This document shows positions 17,292 to 26,742 of a stretch of DNA of 55,823 nucleotides, one piece after another. Where the stretch lies: contig JBFMDH010000043.1 in NCBI GenBank assembly GCA_040754075.1, forward strand, positions 1-55,823. Reading direction: 5' to 3'. The position numbers and the translations under genes were made by a program. Origin of the DNA: Acidobacteriota bacterium. Its GTDB lineage: Bacteria > Acidobacteriota > Blastocatellia > UBA7656. How positions within the stretch are numbered: the stretch's first letter is position 1; each line of letters starts with the position of its first letter. A model generated the notes under the pieces. That model saw only the letters and a program-made list of their open reading frames with translations, made no database searches and was not told where the DNA came from.

Positions 17292-18743
17292 TTGTCACCG
17301 CTAAATTCTCAGATGCCAGTCAAAACTGCGAACGAACTCTGTTTTAAAGATGCGGTTGATTTGGCGCGGCTGATTCGGCAAAAAGAGATTTCCGCCGTTG
17401 AATTGATGACCGCGTTTATTGAGCAAATCAATCGCCTCAACCCGCAGGTTAATGCCATCTGCACCTTCATCGGCGAAGAAGCCGCGATGCGTCTGGCTAA
17501 AGACGCCGATGCGCGCCTGGCAAAAGGTGAAGACCTGGGCGCGCTGCATGGTTTACCCGTAGCCGTTAAAGATTTGGTGGCAACCGCAGGCATTCGCACG
17601 ACGCAAGGCTCGCCGATTTACAAAGATTTTGTGCCAACTGAGGACGCTTTGATGGTCGAGCGGATGAAAGCGGCGGGCGCGCTGATTATCGGCAAAACCA
17701 ACACGCCTGAATTCGGCGCAGGCTCGCACACCTTCAATCCGATTTTTGGCGCAACCCGCAATCCCTATGATTTGACTAAAAGTGCTGGTGGCAGCAGCGG
17801 TGGCGCAGCAGCGGCGCTGGTTTGCGGAATGTTGCCGCTTGCGGATGGTAGCGACCTCGGCGGTTCGCTCCGCAACCCTGCGGCATTCTGTAATGTCGTG
17901 GGCTTTCGCGTGTCCCCTGGACGTGTGCCTGTTTATCCGTCAGAAAATATCTGGAACAGTCTATCGGTGCTCGGGCCAATGGCGCGAACGGTAGCGGATG
18001 TCGCCTTGTTGCTTTCGGTTCAAGCCGGACCCGATGTGCGCGTGCCGATTTCGCTCAGTGAGCCGGGATGGATTTTCAGGCGACCGCTCGAACGCGATTT
18101 CAAAGATGTTCACATTGCCTGGAGCCGCAATCTTGGGCAGTATCCGGTGCAACCGGCAATCAACGAAGTCTGCGACCAGGCGCGTCCGGTGTTTACTGCG
18201 CTTGGTTGTCAACTCGAAGATAGCGAACCGGATTTTCGTGACGCCGACGAAATTTTTCAGACCTTGCGCGCCTGGTCAATGGCTCAGGCGCGCGGCGAAG
18301 ATTTAAAACATCACCGCGAGTTGATGAAAGACACCGTCATCTGGAACACCGAAAAAGGTTTGCGGTTGACCGGGTTGGAGGTTTCGCGCGCCGAGATGAA
18401 GCGCACCGAGCTTTATCATCGCCTTTGCGCGTTTCTGGAATGCTTTGAATTTCTGATCTTGCCGGTGACCCAGGTCGCGCCATTTCCTGTGGAATGGGAT
18501 TGGGTCAGGGAAATCAACGGTGTGAAGATGGAGACTTACATTGATTGGATGGCGAGTTGTTATGCCATCACCTTGACCGGTTTACCGGCGATTTCCGTGC
18601 CCTGCGGGTTCACTAAAGAAGGACTGCCGGTCGGGTTGCAAATCGTCGGGCGTCTGCGACAGGATTTCGCCGTGTTGCAGTTAGCACATGCTTTTGAACA
18701 AATGACCCAATATGGAAAAATTCGTCCGGCAGTTGCGATATAA
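17292..18743 (+). CDS. Amidase (amidase-signature family)
   Basis: A 483-residue amidase-signature enzyme with a complete Ser-cisSer-Lys triad: Lys in LPVAVKDLVATAG, cis-Ser in the signature SAGGSSGGAAAAL, and nucleophile Ser in DGSDLGGSLRNPAAFC. It hydrolyses amides in the cytoplasm; GatA-like and aryl/aliphatic amidases share this fold. With no gatB/gatC nearby and KSAGGSSGGAAA context typical of stand-alone amidases, it is unlikely to be the tRNA amidotransferase subunit. Start: TTG 17292 is 9 nt after AAGGAG; ATG 17313 is the alternative. It is probably co-transcribed with the SDR gene 24 nt upstream. Confidence 0.9.
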   Translation: MSPLNSQMPVKTANELCFKDAVDLARLIRQKEISAVELMTAFIEQINRLNPQVNAICTFIGEEAAMRLAKDADARLAKGEDLGALHGLPVAVKDLVATAGIRTTQGSPIYKDFVPTEDALMVERMKAAGALIIGKTNTPEFGAGSHTFNPIFGATRNPYDLTKSAGGSSGGAAAALVCGMLPLADGSDLGGSLRNPAAFCNVVGFRVSPGRVPVYPSENIWNSLSVLGPMARTVADVALLLSVQAGPDVRVPISLSEPGWIFRRPLERDFKDVHIAWSRNLGQYPVQPAINEVCDQARPVFTALGCQLEDSEPDFRDADEIFQTLRAWSMAQARGEDLKHHRELMKDTVIWNTEKGLRLTGLEVSRAEMKRTELYHRLCAFLECFEFLILPVTQVAPFPVEWDWVREINGVKMETYIDWMASCYAITLTGLPAISVPCGFTKEGLPVGLQIVGRLRQDFAVLQLAHAFEQMTQYGKIRPAVAI

Positions 18744-18749
18744 AATAAT

Positions 18750-18773
18750 GAAGGCTGCAAACAAGCAGCCTTC
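18750..18773. terminator. Hairpin between convergent amidase and SDR genes
   Basis: GAAGGCTGC at 18750-18758 pairs perfectly with GCAGCCTTC at 18765-18773 around the loop AAACAA. It lies seven bases after the amidase stop and between convergent genes. The T-run is better on the minus strand (TTATTTTA). It is likely a bidirectional terminator. Confidence 0.6.
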
Positions 18774-18842
18774 AGGTAGTTTCATAGTAGTGAAGCACGG
18801 CTTCATCAGAGAGCGCCTGACCAGCCTCTGCGCCTGGTTGAT

Positions 18843-19619
18843 TTACACTCTCATTCCGGCTGAAATGTTAATCACCTCACCGGTGATATTGCGACCGGCG
18901 GCTGAAGCTAAAAACAATGCCATCTCGGCAATATCTTCGTTTTCAACCATGCGTTTAAGCGCCGTTTGCCCCGTGTATTCGCGTTCGACCTCTTCAAAAG
19001 ATTTGCCAATCGCTTCGGCGCGTTTTTGAATGACCGCGTCGATACGCGGGCCGCGAACCGGACCCGGCGCGATGGCATTTGCCGTGATGCCATAGGGGCC
19101 GGCTTCAAGCGCAATGGTTTTCGATAGACCGATCATCGCCCATTTGGAAGCGCAATAGGGACTGCGATAGGCATACCCGCCAAGCCCGCCAACCGAAGTG
19201 ATGTTAATCACTGTGCCGCTTCGGCGTTCAATCATATTCGGTAAAGCGTATTTGGCGCAGAGCATCGCGCCGGTCAAATTAATCGCTAAAGTCCTATCCC
19301 ACTCGTCGCGTGAAACATCAACCACCGCCGCCGTCGGCCCGGCAATGCCGGAATTATTGACGAGAATATCGAGCTTGCCGAATTCCTTGACGGTCGTTTC
19401 CACCATCTGTTTAACCAAGGCTTCGTCTGCGATGTCAGCCGGGTAAGCAATAGCTTGACCGCCGCTTTCATTGATTTCTTTGGCGACACTTTCGATGGCA
19501 GTTTGGTCGGTGCCATTGACGACAACTTTCGCGCCCTCGCTGGCAAAAAGCCGCGCGATGGCGCGACCGATGCCTTTGCCGCCGCCGGTTATCAGTGCTA
19601 CCTGAGCTTGCAATTTCAT
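18843..19619 (-). CDS. SDR-family oxidoreductase
   Basis: A 258-residue classical SDR. It has TGGGKGIGRAIARLF (cofactor loop), a YPADI adenine-site motif, NNSGIAGP, and the catalytic residues in NITSVGGLGGYAYRSPYCASK (Ser, Tyr, Lys). It ends with ITGEVINISAGMRV. AGGAG eight nt before ATG 19619 on the minus strand supports the start. It is convergent with the SDR-amidase pair and only distantly similar to that SDR. Possible roles include 3-oxoacyl-ACP reductase-like or sugar/alcohol dehydrogenase activity. The substrate cannot be inferred. Confidence 0.9.
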   Translation of the reverse strand: MKLQAQVALITGGGKGIGRAIARLFASEGAKVVVNGTDQTAIESVAKEINESGGQAIAYPADIADEALVKQMVETTVKEFGKLDILVNNSGIAGPTAAVVDVSRDEWDRTLAINLTGAMLCAKYALPNMIERRSGTVINITSVGGLGGYAYRSPYCASKWAMIGLSKTIALEAGPYGITANAIAPGPVRGPRIDAVIQKRAEAIGKSFEEVEREYTGQTALKRMVENEDIAEMALFLASAAGRNITGEVINISAGMRV

Positions 19620-20280
19620 GCGATTCTCCTCGATGTGATTGATCTGCGGCGGACATCATAGCTGATTCAAGCACAGCAAAACAAAAGAACCATGTATCAA
19701 ACAGTGCAGTTCGTGGCTCAAATTGTTAGGTGAGGGTCAATCGGCGACTTGCAAAATTCCGCCGGGAAACTTTTCGGGAATAGATATTGCCTTCTTGGGG
19801 ATTTGAAAAGTAGTGAGCTTGGAGTTCTTTGAAACGGTGATGATAAATAAACGCTAAAACCTGCCCCGTTGAGGTGACAGATTCTGCAAGCTGATTCCTT
19901 GAACGGGTGACAAATAATGTAAAAAAAGAACCTTTTGGCAAAAGAAAATCGTAGGAGAAAACAGCAGAAAAAATTAAATTTGCGAGGTTGTTTGACAATT
20001 TAAAATTCCCGTAAAGGTGACTAAAAGGTTGTTGTCAGTAAGTTTGTCACAAGCATTTATAAGTTATGAAGTTGTCAAAAGGTTGTAAGGAAAACGTGGA
20101 ATACAAAGGCGGCATCAAATTTGCGTCGCTCTTTGAGCAGAGCAAACGGGCAAGTAGAGGCTAGAAGCGTTTGCTGAGGGATATTGCAAGACCTTCTTGC
20201 GTTAATGAATGAGAAGGAGACAATTGCAAGCGTGACGTTTTGAAAGGCGACAACTAAAGAGCGCCAAAGGATGGTACGAT
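19620..20280. other. Long intergenic region upstream of the Clp-like ATPase, rich in TGACA/TTGTCA
   Basis: No convincing gene in about 660 bp. Between about 19875 and 20240 there are roughly ten short motifs of the type GTGACA, TTGTCA or GACAA on either strand (for example near 19877, 19907, 19993, 20034, 20046 and 20072), which may be operator copies. A 22-codon frame starts at GTG 20096 after AAGGA and reads MEYKGGIKFASLFEQSKRAS and two more residues; it could be a leader peptide but is weakly supported. A minus-strand frame around 19726-19998 looks non-coding. Confidence 0.35.
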
Positions 20281-21405
20281 ATGAACAACGAACGAAAGAA
20301 AAAAATGATTGTCCTTGACCCCAATGCCAGAAGTCCTCGCGCGTTGGAATTTGAAGCCGGGTTGCGTCATCGCGTCATTGGTCAAGACCGGGCGGTGCGC
20401 AGCATGACCGCGCTCTATCAAGTCTTTCAAGCGGGTATGACCAATCAAACCAAACCCATCGGCACCATGTTATTTTTAGGGCCGACCGGTTCGGGCAAAA
20501 CCCATGTGGTCGAAGCCGCAGCCGAAATGATGTTCACTGACCCGAATGCGGTAATCAAAATTGATTGTGCCGAATTTCAACATTCGCATGAAATTGCCAA
20601 ACTGATTGGTTCTCCTCCGGGCTATCTCGGACATCGCGAAACTTCACCATTGCTCAGTCAGGAAAATCTCGACAAGTTCAGAACCGAAGAGAATCCTTTT
20701 ACATTGGTTTTGTTTGATGAAATCGAAAAAGCCTCTGACGCCTTGTGGCAACTGTTGCTTGGCGTTTTAGACAAAGGAAGACTCACACTCGGTGATAACC
20801 GCACCGTCGATTTTTCACAGACGATTATTATTATGACCTCGAATCTCGGTGCCAAAGAGATGAGCGAACTCATCACCGGTTCCATCGGCTTTGCGCCATC
20901 GAAAAAGAGTGAACTCCAGGAATCCGAACTCGACCAGAAAATTTATCGCACGGCGATGGATGCCGCGCGCCGCAAATTTTCACCTGAGTTTATGAATCGT
21001 ATTGATAAAACAGTAGTATTCCGTAGCCTCAAGGAAGAGCAGTTGCGCATGATTCTCGACCTTGAACTCAAAAAAATCCAACGTCGCATCAACGACGGCA
21101 TGTGCGACCGTTTCACTTTCAAAGTGACGGATGAAGCCAAAGACTTTTTATTAAGTGAAGGCACCGAACTTCGCTATGGTGCGCGCCATTTGAAACGCGC
21201 TGTGGAAAGATTTGTAGTCACCCCGCTTGCCAACCTTGCTGCGACCAGACAAGCGCGAGTTGGCGATGTGATTGTGGTTGATATGAACGCGGAAACCGGT
21301 AAACTGGCATTTTTCCGCGATGAAGCCGAAGAGACACGCGCAGCCGCAGCTCTCGAAGCCGCTTTTGCGTTCGGGAAAGCTGATGAATCGCGTATCGCTG
21401 CATAA
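20281..21405 (+). CDS. Single-domain Clp/ClpB-type AAA+ ATPase
   Basis: A 374-residue AAA+ protein equivalent to only the second ATPase domain of ClpA/B/C. It has Walker A GPTGSGKT (about residue 63), a CAEFQHSHEIAKLIGSPPGY pore-loop region, Walker B LVLFDEIEK, sensor-1 IIIMTSNLGAKEM, the arginine-finger segment FMNRIDKTVVF and sensor-2 GARHLKRAVERFV in the ClpB D2-small domain. There is no Clp_N domain, no first AAA domain, and no clear ClpP-docking IGF/L loop. It could be a stand-alone unfoldase/disaggregase-like motor with a dedicated partner. AAAGGA precedes the ATG. A strong terminator follows, so it is a monocistronic gene. Confidence 0.88.
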   Translation: MNNERKKKMIVLDPNARSPRALEFEAGLRHRVIGQDRAVRSMTALYQVFQAGMTNQTKPIGTMLFLGPTGSGKTHVVEAAAEMMFTDPNAVIKIDCAEFQHSHEIAKLIGSPPGYLGHRETSPLLSQENLDKFRTEENPFTLVLFDEIEKASDALWQLLLGVLDKGRLTLGDNRTVDFSQTIIIMTSNLGAKEMSELITGSIGFAPSKKSELQESELDQKIYRTAMDAARRKFSPEFMNRIDKTVVFRSLKEEQLRMILDLELKKIQRRINDGMCDRFTFKVTDEAKDFLLSEGTELRYGARHLKRAVERFVVTPLANLAATRQARVGDVIVVDMNAETGKLAFFRDEAEETRAAAALEAAFAFGKADESRIAA

Positions 21406-21435
21406 CACTCAAGCAAAAATTGAGTGCATAAAAAG

Positions 21436-21465
21436 AAGGCTGGCAAGTTTGAACTTGCCAGCCTT
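21436..21465. terminator. Strong bidirectional terminator
   Basis: AAGGCTGGCAAGTT at 21436-21449 pairs perfectly with AACTTGCCAGCCTT at 21452-21465. TAAATTTT follows on the plus strand, and an A-rich run precedes it (T-rich for the other strand). It separates the Clp-like ATPase gene from the convergent AhpD-like gene. Confidence 0.85.
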
Positions 21466-21499
21466 TAAATTTTGGCACCATCACAAGAGCCGTAAAATT

Positions 21500-22816
21500 T
21501 TATTTCGCCCTAAAATCTCCGCCATAAATTTCCCGGTAAACTCTGATCGCTTCATCTTCCGAAGGCAGGCGCAGTCCGTCGGTAAAGCGATTCATATAAG
21601 CGAAGTTGCAGGTTTGCAGTAAAATTTCCAGAGCCCCCTGTTCCTTAAATTCGCGTTTCAACTTTTCATAATCATCATCAGTAATCCCTGCTGGCATAGC
21701 GGTTGATTTGCGCGCAAAAGTGACCGCCGTGAGTTCGCGTGGCGTCAGCCTGGAATCGTCTTTTTTCATCGCCATCAATTTCGCCGGGTCAACATTTAAA
21801 CGCCTGAGTCCGAGCACCTGATGCAGCGTACAATAACGACAACCATTCGCCATTGAAACCGCAAACGAAACGTGAAGTTTGATTTCACGACTGACCTCTG
21901 CGTATTCGCGCGCCGCTGTGCCGTAAGCGCGCCAGGCTGCGTACATATCCGGCACTTGAATCATCGCGCGTTGTGAATTGGCGATGCCAAGTCCCAGACC
22001 CGATGCCGGTGAGGTGTTGCTCCTGGAAGCCGCAAACACATCACTGATGGCATTCATCTCTTCATCGGAAATCAACGCAATGCGCGCCGCCGGTGGTTCA
22101 TATTTTTTCGTCGATTTAGTCGCAGGCGTATCAAGCGCCCACGCTTCAACCGGCAAATTCAAGCCTTCGCAAAATCGCGTGAAGTAGTTAAAGAAACAGA
22201 CGGTCATGGTCAGTTCGACGATTTGCGAATCATTGAAATAAGCGCGGGTTTTTTGAAAATCTTCATCGCTGACGCCGTGAACATCTGCGGTTAAAAGTTC
22301 GGCATATTTCACAGCCATTTGCTCAGCTACAGGCATCGCGGCAAAATCATTTGACCTGAGACAAACGAGCATTTTCTGACCGCGTTCGCTGGCTTTCAAA
22401 AATCTTTGCAGATGCGCTGCAACATAAGGACTCGCGTGAAGCTGCGCGATTTTTAGTCCCATACTCATTTTGAGTTCGGGCGCAAGCGTCCCGCCATAGA
22501 GAAAGGTTTTAACCAAACGTGCCATCGGTTTTACAGCATTCGGCAAATTCGCAATGGCGCGAAGGTAATTGGGGATGCGCCCGCTTTCGGCAGGTTCCAA
22601 TCCATCGATGCCTTTAAGCAGTTCGGAAGATTCTGCAACTAGTGCCACACGCGACCCGGCACCCACTCGTTTTTTCGCGAGCGCGTCAAGTTTCGTAAAA
22701 TCCATGACCGCATCACTCGCTTTTTTATCTGCGGCTAAAGTCCGCGAGGCAAAATTTGCAAACGCCAACAACACAATCAAACAGACGGTAATCAATCTAA
22801 AAAAACGCATAAGCAA
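21500..22816 (-). CDS. Exported double AhpD/carboxymuconolactone-decarboxylase-like protein
   Basis: A 438-residue protein with a signal peptide (residues about 4-29, ending TLAADKK) and two AhpD-like helical domains. In the second, E311, C326, C329 and H332 form the redox motif (GCRYCTLH). In the first, the equivalent positions at the same spacing are E114, S129, V132 and H135, so both cysteines are lost. The first copy is thus likely structural and the second active in peroxide reduction or a related thiol chemistry. AhpD-like proteins are mostly cytoplasmic, so the signal peptide is notable. It follows a small exported protein and the Oar-like receptor in the same orientation. Confidence 0.8.
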   Translation of the reverse strand: MLMRFFRLITVCLIVLLAFANFASRTLAADKKASDAVMDFTKLDALAKKRVGAGSRVALVAESSELLKGIDGLEPAESGRIPNYLRAIANLPNAVKPMARLVKTFLYGGTLAPELKMSMGLKIAQLHASPYVAAHLQRFLKASERGQKMLVCLRSNDFAAMPVAEQMAVKYAELLTADVHGVSDEDFQKTRAYFNDSQIVELTMTVCFFNYFTRFCEGLNLPVEAWALDTPATKSTKKYEPPAARIALISDEEMNAISDVFAASRSNTSPASGLGLGIANSQRAMIQVPDMYAAWRAYGTAAREYAEVSREIKLHVSFAVSMANGCRYCTLHQVLGLRRLNVDPAKLMAMKKDDSRLTPRELTAVTFARKSTAMPAGITDDDYEKLKREFKEQGALEILLQTCNFAYMNRFTDGLRLPSEDEAIRVYREIYGGDFRAK

Positions 22817-22879
22817 GCTCCTGTAATCTTCAATAGCGGCGTTTTCTAAAGGCGGCTATTTTTCAAAGTGAACAATTCA

Positions 22880-23392
22880 TCAACTCAGCATTTCATAACT
22901 GAAAAAGAAGCGACCGACCTGCATCATCCCTTTGCCCTTTTCCGGCGGGAGGATGGCAAACGAGCGCACGGCAACCCGCCGCGTTTCTTTAATCGCTTTT
23001 ACTGCGCCGACCAATTTGCCGGTTGCCGCTTCATAAAATTTGACCTCAAGCGAATCATCATCAATGCGCCGGGTGCCGAACACATATTCACCGGCAGGCA
23101 ATTTCACGTCGCCGGTTTTGATGGCAACCTGATTGAAAAAGAAGTGTGAGTATTTGCCATCTGCCGCATAGCCTGCGGTGATGATGACCACCGCGGCAAT
23201 GAATTTTCCCTGCCCGTCGGTAATGCCTGTGGCAGTGCGGAATTCGGTTTCGATGCGCTCTTTTTCAACCGGCGCGCGGTCAGGAATCACCTTTGCCAAT
23301 TCTTTTTCCGTTGCCTGACGCCAGGCGGAACCCTGGGCAAAACCGGGCAACGAAAAAGTCAAAATCATAAACAATGCAAGGATGTTTTTCAT
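22880..23392 (-). CDS. Exported hypothetical protein
   Basis: A 170-residue protein with a signal peptide (MKNILALFMILTFSLPGFAQ). The mature part contains ERIETEFRTATGITD, HFFFNQVAIKTGDVKLPAGEY and EVKFYEAATGKLVGAVKAI. It is predicted mostly beta, with a 'LPAGEYVFG' turn like that of proteins carrying small Ig-like or DUF2911-like sheets, but no family is confidently recognised. It is located 84 bp before the start of the double AhpD gene's downstream neighbour arrangement, i.e. between the receptor gene and the AhpD-like gene on the same strand. Function unknown. Confidence 0.6.
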   Translation of the reverse strand: MKNILALFMILTFSLPGFAQGSAWRQATEKELAKVIPDRAPVEKERIETEFRTATGITDGQGKFIAAVVIITAGYAADGKYSHFFFNQVAIKTGDVKLPAGEYVFGTRRIDDDSLEVKFYEAATGKLVGAVKAIKETRRVAVRSFAILPPEKGKGMMQVGRFFFSYEMLS

Positions 23393-23475
23393 AAGCTTAA
23401 CCTTGAGACGACGCTTTCAATCAACTGCTCAGCGACCGATTGGTTATATCGAAAGCGCCGTCGGTTTTTGATTAA

Positions 23476-26400
23476 CTAAAAGACGAATCGCAAACTGGCT
23501 TGCAGGGTGCGCGCTTCAAAGGCTTGTGTGGATTTACCGAACGGCGAAGTTTTAGAAAATGTCCCATCGGCTTGCAAAGCCAAAGACAAATCGGTGTTCG
23601 GCAAATAGAGATTCACATTGTTGAAGGCGTTGAATGCTTCGATGCGAAATTGCAATTGTCTTTCGCCACCGATAATAAAATTTCTTGCCAGTGCGAAATC
23701 CACGGTCGTGTAGCGCGGGCCGCGAAAGGTATTTCTGCCGAGTGTGCCATTGCGTCCCGCTGGAGGTTTCGGAAAAATCGTCGGGTCAAAGAGTCCATTT
23801 AAAAAATCGCTCTTGCCGAACGAACCTTTTATTGCACCCGCCGCCGGGGCATCCGGTCGGTCATAAAATCCGCCGCCAACCGCACCGCCGCCGCCATCGG
23901 CGTTGTAATCGCCGCCGGCGCGAAACGAAGCGCCATTCCACACCGAAAACGGGCGACCGGATTGTGCCGTCACAATGGTTGAAATCTGCCAGTTGCGTCC
24001 CAATTGATCGAGGAAACCATCGCTTTTGAAAAATACCGGCACCCAAATAAACGACGCAGAAAAGCGATGCGGAATATCGAAGAGGGAACGCCCGCGCTCG
24101 CATTTTAAACAACTGACATCCTGCGCGCCTTTGCCCGGTTCGGAATTATCCGCAAATTGTCCGGTCGAAGTATCCGATGAAGTATCGAGCCATTTCGACC
24201 AGCGATAATTCGCCTGCAAGGAAAACCCTCTGGCGAAGTTGTGGCGAACCTCTGCGGTCATGGCATTGTAATTTGAAGTTACGCCGTTAGTGACAAACAG
24301 CAGCGGCCCGAAATTCGGATTGATGCGGTCCTCCCGACCATCGAGCAAATCGCCCGCAAAACGATTCACGTCATCAATGCGTTCGAGGTTGATGCCATTG
24401 GTGCCGACATAGCCGATTTCAACGATCCAGTTTTTGATGATTTCGCGTTGCACATTCAAAAACCAGCTTTCGCTGTACTGGGTTTTAATATCGGGATTGA
24501 CCACAAACCCTGTGATGCGAATCGGCGGTTCGCCCGGACGACTGATAACCCCGCCTTTATCATTCAACCCGCGAGCAAATTCCGCATTGAACGGCACAGG
24601 AATGTTGTAAAGAATCTGCGTGCCGATGCGGCTTGATGGTTGAATCACCCCTTGAATGGCATCGGGCGGCAAGGCGCGCGCGCCGGAAATCGATTGTCCG
24701 TGATGCGGTTGGTAAGCCACGCTGAAACCGGCTCTCAGAGCCGTTTTCCCGTCACCTGTGGGATCAAATGATAATCCGATGCGCGGCGAGAAATTTTTCT
24801 TCTCAGGGTTGTAGAGCCGGTCAACTCGTTTGATAGCGGCATTCGCCAGCCGTTCACGGAAATTCGCGCCTTCACCAAACACAATGGATGAAAGCCGGTC
24901 TTCGCGTTCCGACACGGTTCCGAAATAGTCATGCCGTAAACCTAAACTGAGATTCAATCGGGAACTGATTCGCCAATCGTGTTGCCAGAAAATGCCGCTT
25001 TCGTATTGCGCGAAGTAACGCGGAAAGGCAACAGGCTCGCCGGTTGTCGGGTCTACGGTGAGCGTCTGGCGAAACGGTTTATCGGCAGCAAAATCGGCAA
25101 GATTATTGAATGCGAATGCGCCCGCGCTTGGCGGGCCAATCGATAGTCCTTTGGTGACTTTGCGAAACTCAAATCCAAAACGCATTGAATGGCGACCTCT
25201 GTCTAACGTCGCGGTGTCGCGCACTTCATAAGTTTTGAGCAGCGATTGACCGACGAAAATATCACCGAATGGCGCGGTCATTCCGGTGATGGTGATATCC
25301 GGCACAACGGCGTTTTCGTTGCCGCGTGTCGCATCAATCGATTGATAAGCGAATCGCGCATCATTGACGAAGCGGTCAAAGATGTGAAGGTGTCCAATAT
25401 TGAGATTGCCGAACGTGCCATCGAAGGGGCCACGAGAGCCGCGAATCGCTTTGCCCCGGGTGGCGCGCGATGAACTCGTGCCGCCTTCGTCGCGTTGATA
25501 TTCGGCAATCCATCTGCCGGTCAATTTGTCCTTGCTTTGATTAAACGAGTGGTCGAGGCGAACCAGATATTGGTCGAAACGCACGTAATCTTTGAGCGTG
25601 ACGGCAGCGCGACCGAGCGCCGGGATGACGCCTTGCGGGGTTGTCAGGTTGGTCTGGTCTGCGTATCGGTTATTGCCTGAGCCGGGCAAGGGAGTGGGCG
25701 CAGGAAATTCTTTCAACAATCGTGCGGCGACGCTGTTAGGCGCAGTACGAAAAACATAATCCCGAAATTCAGGCGTCTCGACCTGAAAAGTCAACGCCTG
25801 CCCTGTAGCGTTGCGCGTGCCTTCGTATGAAGCGAAGAAAAAAGTTTTATCTTTGACAACGGGTCCGCCGAAATTTGCCCCGAATTGATTGAATGTGAGC
25901 GGCGCGCGTCGGGTTGAAAAAAAGTTGCGCGCATTCAATGCCGCATTGCGATGGTATTCCCAGAGTTTTCCATGAAATCCGTTGGTTCCCGATTTGGTTC
26001 TGAGATTAATGACCGCGCCGTTGCCGCGTCCGAACTCGCCGGAAAAGTTGCCGGTCTGCACCTGAACTTCTTCGAGCGATTCGAGACTTGGCACAATCGC
26101 CGGTTCGCCGCTGTTGTTCGGATTGGAATTCATGGCGCCATCCAAAACATAGTTATTGCCGCGATAGCGATTGCCGTTGACGGTGATGACCGGCGAGTTA
26201 GTGAGTTTGGTTGAAGAAGCCGCGCCCGGAATTGCCGTTGCCCCGGCGCTCAATTTCGGAAGCAGAAAAACATCGCGTTGCGCGAGCGGCAGGTTATTGA
26301 TTTCACTTTGTACGAAGGTATCTGAAAGGCGGCCTTCGGTGGCGACGGGAATTTTTATGTCGCTGCCACTGACCTCGACCTTTTCGGTGACTTCACCGAT

Positions 26401-26742
26401 TTCGAGTTTGATGTTGAGTTCGGTGACTTGCCCGACATTGAGTTTGAGTCCCGCCTGTTCAAAGGTTTTGAATCCCGGCACGCGCACATAAATCGTGTAT
26501 GCGCCGGAAGGCAGCGCGGCGATAAAAAATGCGCCGTTATCATCGGTCGCAGTTGAACGCACCTGCCCGGTGCTTTCGTTTTTAACGACGACCGGCGAAG
26601 CGGCAACGACGCTGCCGGTGGTATCGGCGACCACACCTTTGAGGGTAGATTCGGTTAATTGTGCAAGAGCGGAAAAGGGAAACAGAAAAAGCAGGAGCGC
26701 AACGATACCCGCGCTGCAACCTCGTAAATATTTGATTGTCAT
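23476..26742 (-). CDS. Oar-like TonB-dependent outer-membrane receptor with carboxypeptidase-regulatory domain
   Basis: A 1088-residue receptor. The signal peptide is residues 1-27 (ending ALAQ). CarboxypepD_reg-like beta sandwich about 30-115 (LKGVVADTTGSVVAASPVVV, IYVRVPGFKTFE). Plug domain about 120-250 (ITVNGNRYRGNNYVLDGAM, EEVQVQTGNFSGEFGRGNGA). The remaining ~800 residues form the barrel, ending LQASLRFVF with the terminal Phe expected for BAM recognition. This architecture is expanded in Acidobacteriota and Myxococcota (Oar), where it is thought to take up or secrete polymers or peptides. No TonB-box consensus could be assigned with certainty. The substrate is unknown. Confidence 0.92.
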   Translation of the reverse strand: MTIKYLRGCSAGIVALLLFLFPFSALAQLTESTLKGVVADTTGSVVAASPVVVKNESTGQVRSTATDDNGAFFIAALPSGAYTIYVRVPGFKTFEQAGLKLNVGQVTELNIKLEIGEVTEKVEVSGSDIKIPVATEGRLSDTFVQSEINNLPLAQRDVFLLPKLSAGATAIPGAASSTKLTNSPVITVNGNRYRGNNYVLDGAMNSNPNNSGEPAIVPSLESLEEVQVQTGNFSGEFGRGNGAVINLRTKSGTNGFHGKLWEYHRNAALNARNFFSTRRAPLTFNQFGANFGGPVVKDKTFFFASYEGTRNATGQALTFQVETPEFRDYVFRTAPNSVAARLLKEFPAPTPLPGSGNNRYADQTNLTTPQGVIPALGRAAVTLKDYVRFDQYLVRLDHSFNQSKDKLTGRWIAEYQRDEGGTSSSRATRGKAIRGSRGPFDGTFGNLNIGHLHIFDRFVNDARFAYQSIDATRGNENAVVPDITITGMTAPFGDIFVGQSLLKTYEVRDTATLDRGRHSMRFGFEFRKVTKGLSIGPPSAGAFAFNNLADFAADKPFRQTLTVDPTTGEPVAFPRYFAQYESGIFWQHDWRISSRLNLSLGLRHDYFGTVSEREDRLSSIVFGEGANFRERLANAAIKRVDRLYNPEKKNFSPRIGLSFDPTGDGKTALRAGFSVAYQPHHGQSISGARALPPDAIQGVIQPSSRIGTQILYNIPVPFNAEFARGLNDKGGVISRPGEPPIRITGFVVNPDIKTQYSESWFLNVQREIIKNWIVEIGYVGTNGINLERIDDVNRFAGDLLDGREDRINPNFGPLLFVTNGVTSNYNAMTAEVRHNFARGFSLQANYRWSKWLDTSSDTSTGQFADNSEPGKGAQDVSCLKCERGRSLFDIPHRFSASFIWVPVFFKSDGFLDQLGRNWQISTIVTAQSGRPFSVWNGASFRAGGDYNADGGGGAVGGGFYDRPDAPAAGAIKGSFGKSDFLNGLFDPTIFPKPPAGRNGTLGRNTFRGPRYTTVDFALARNFIIGGERQLQFRIEAFNAFNNVNLYLPNTDLSLALQADGTFSKTSPFGKSTQAFEARTLQASLRFVF

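Noticed and set aside
19726-19998. 90-codon minus-strand frame upstream of the Clp-like ATPase
   Set aside because: No start signal or recognisable motif; the region looks regulatory.
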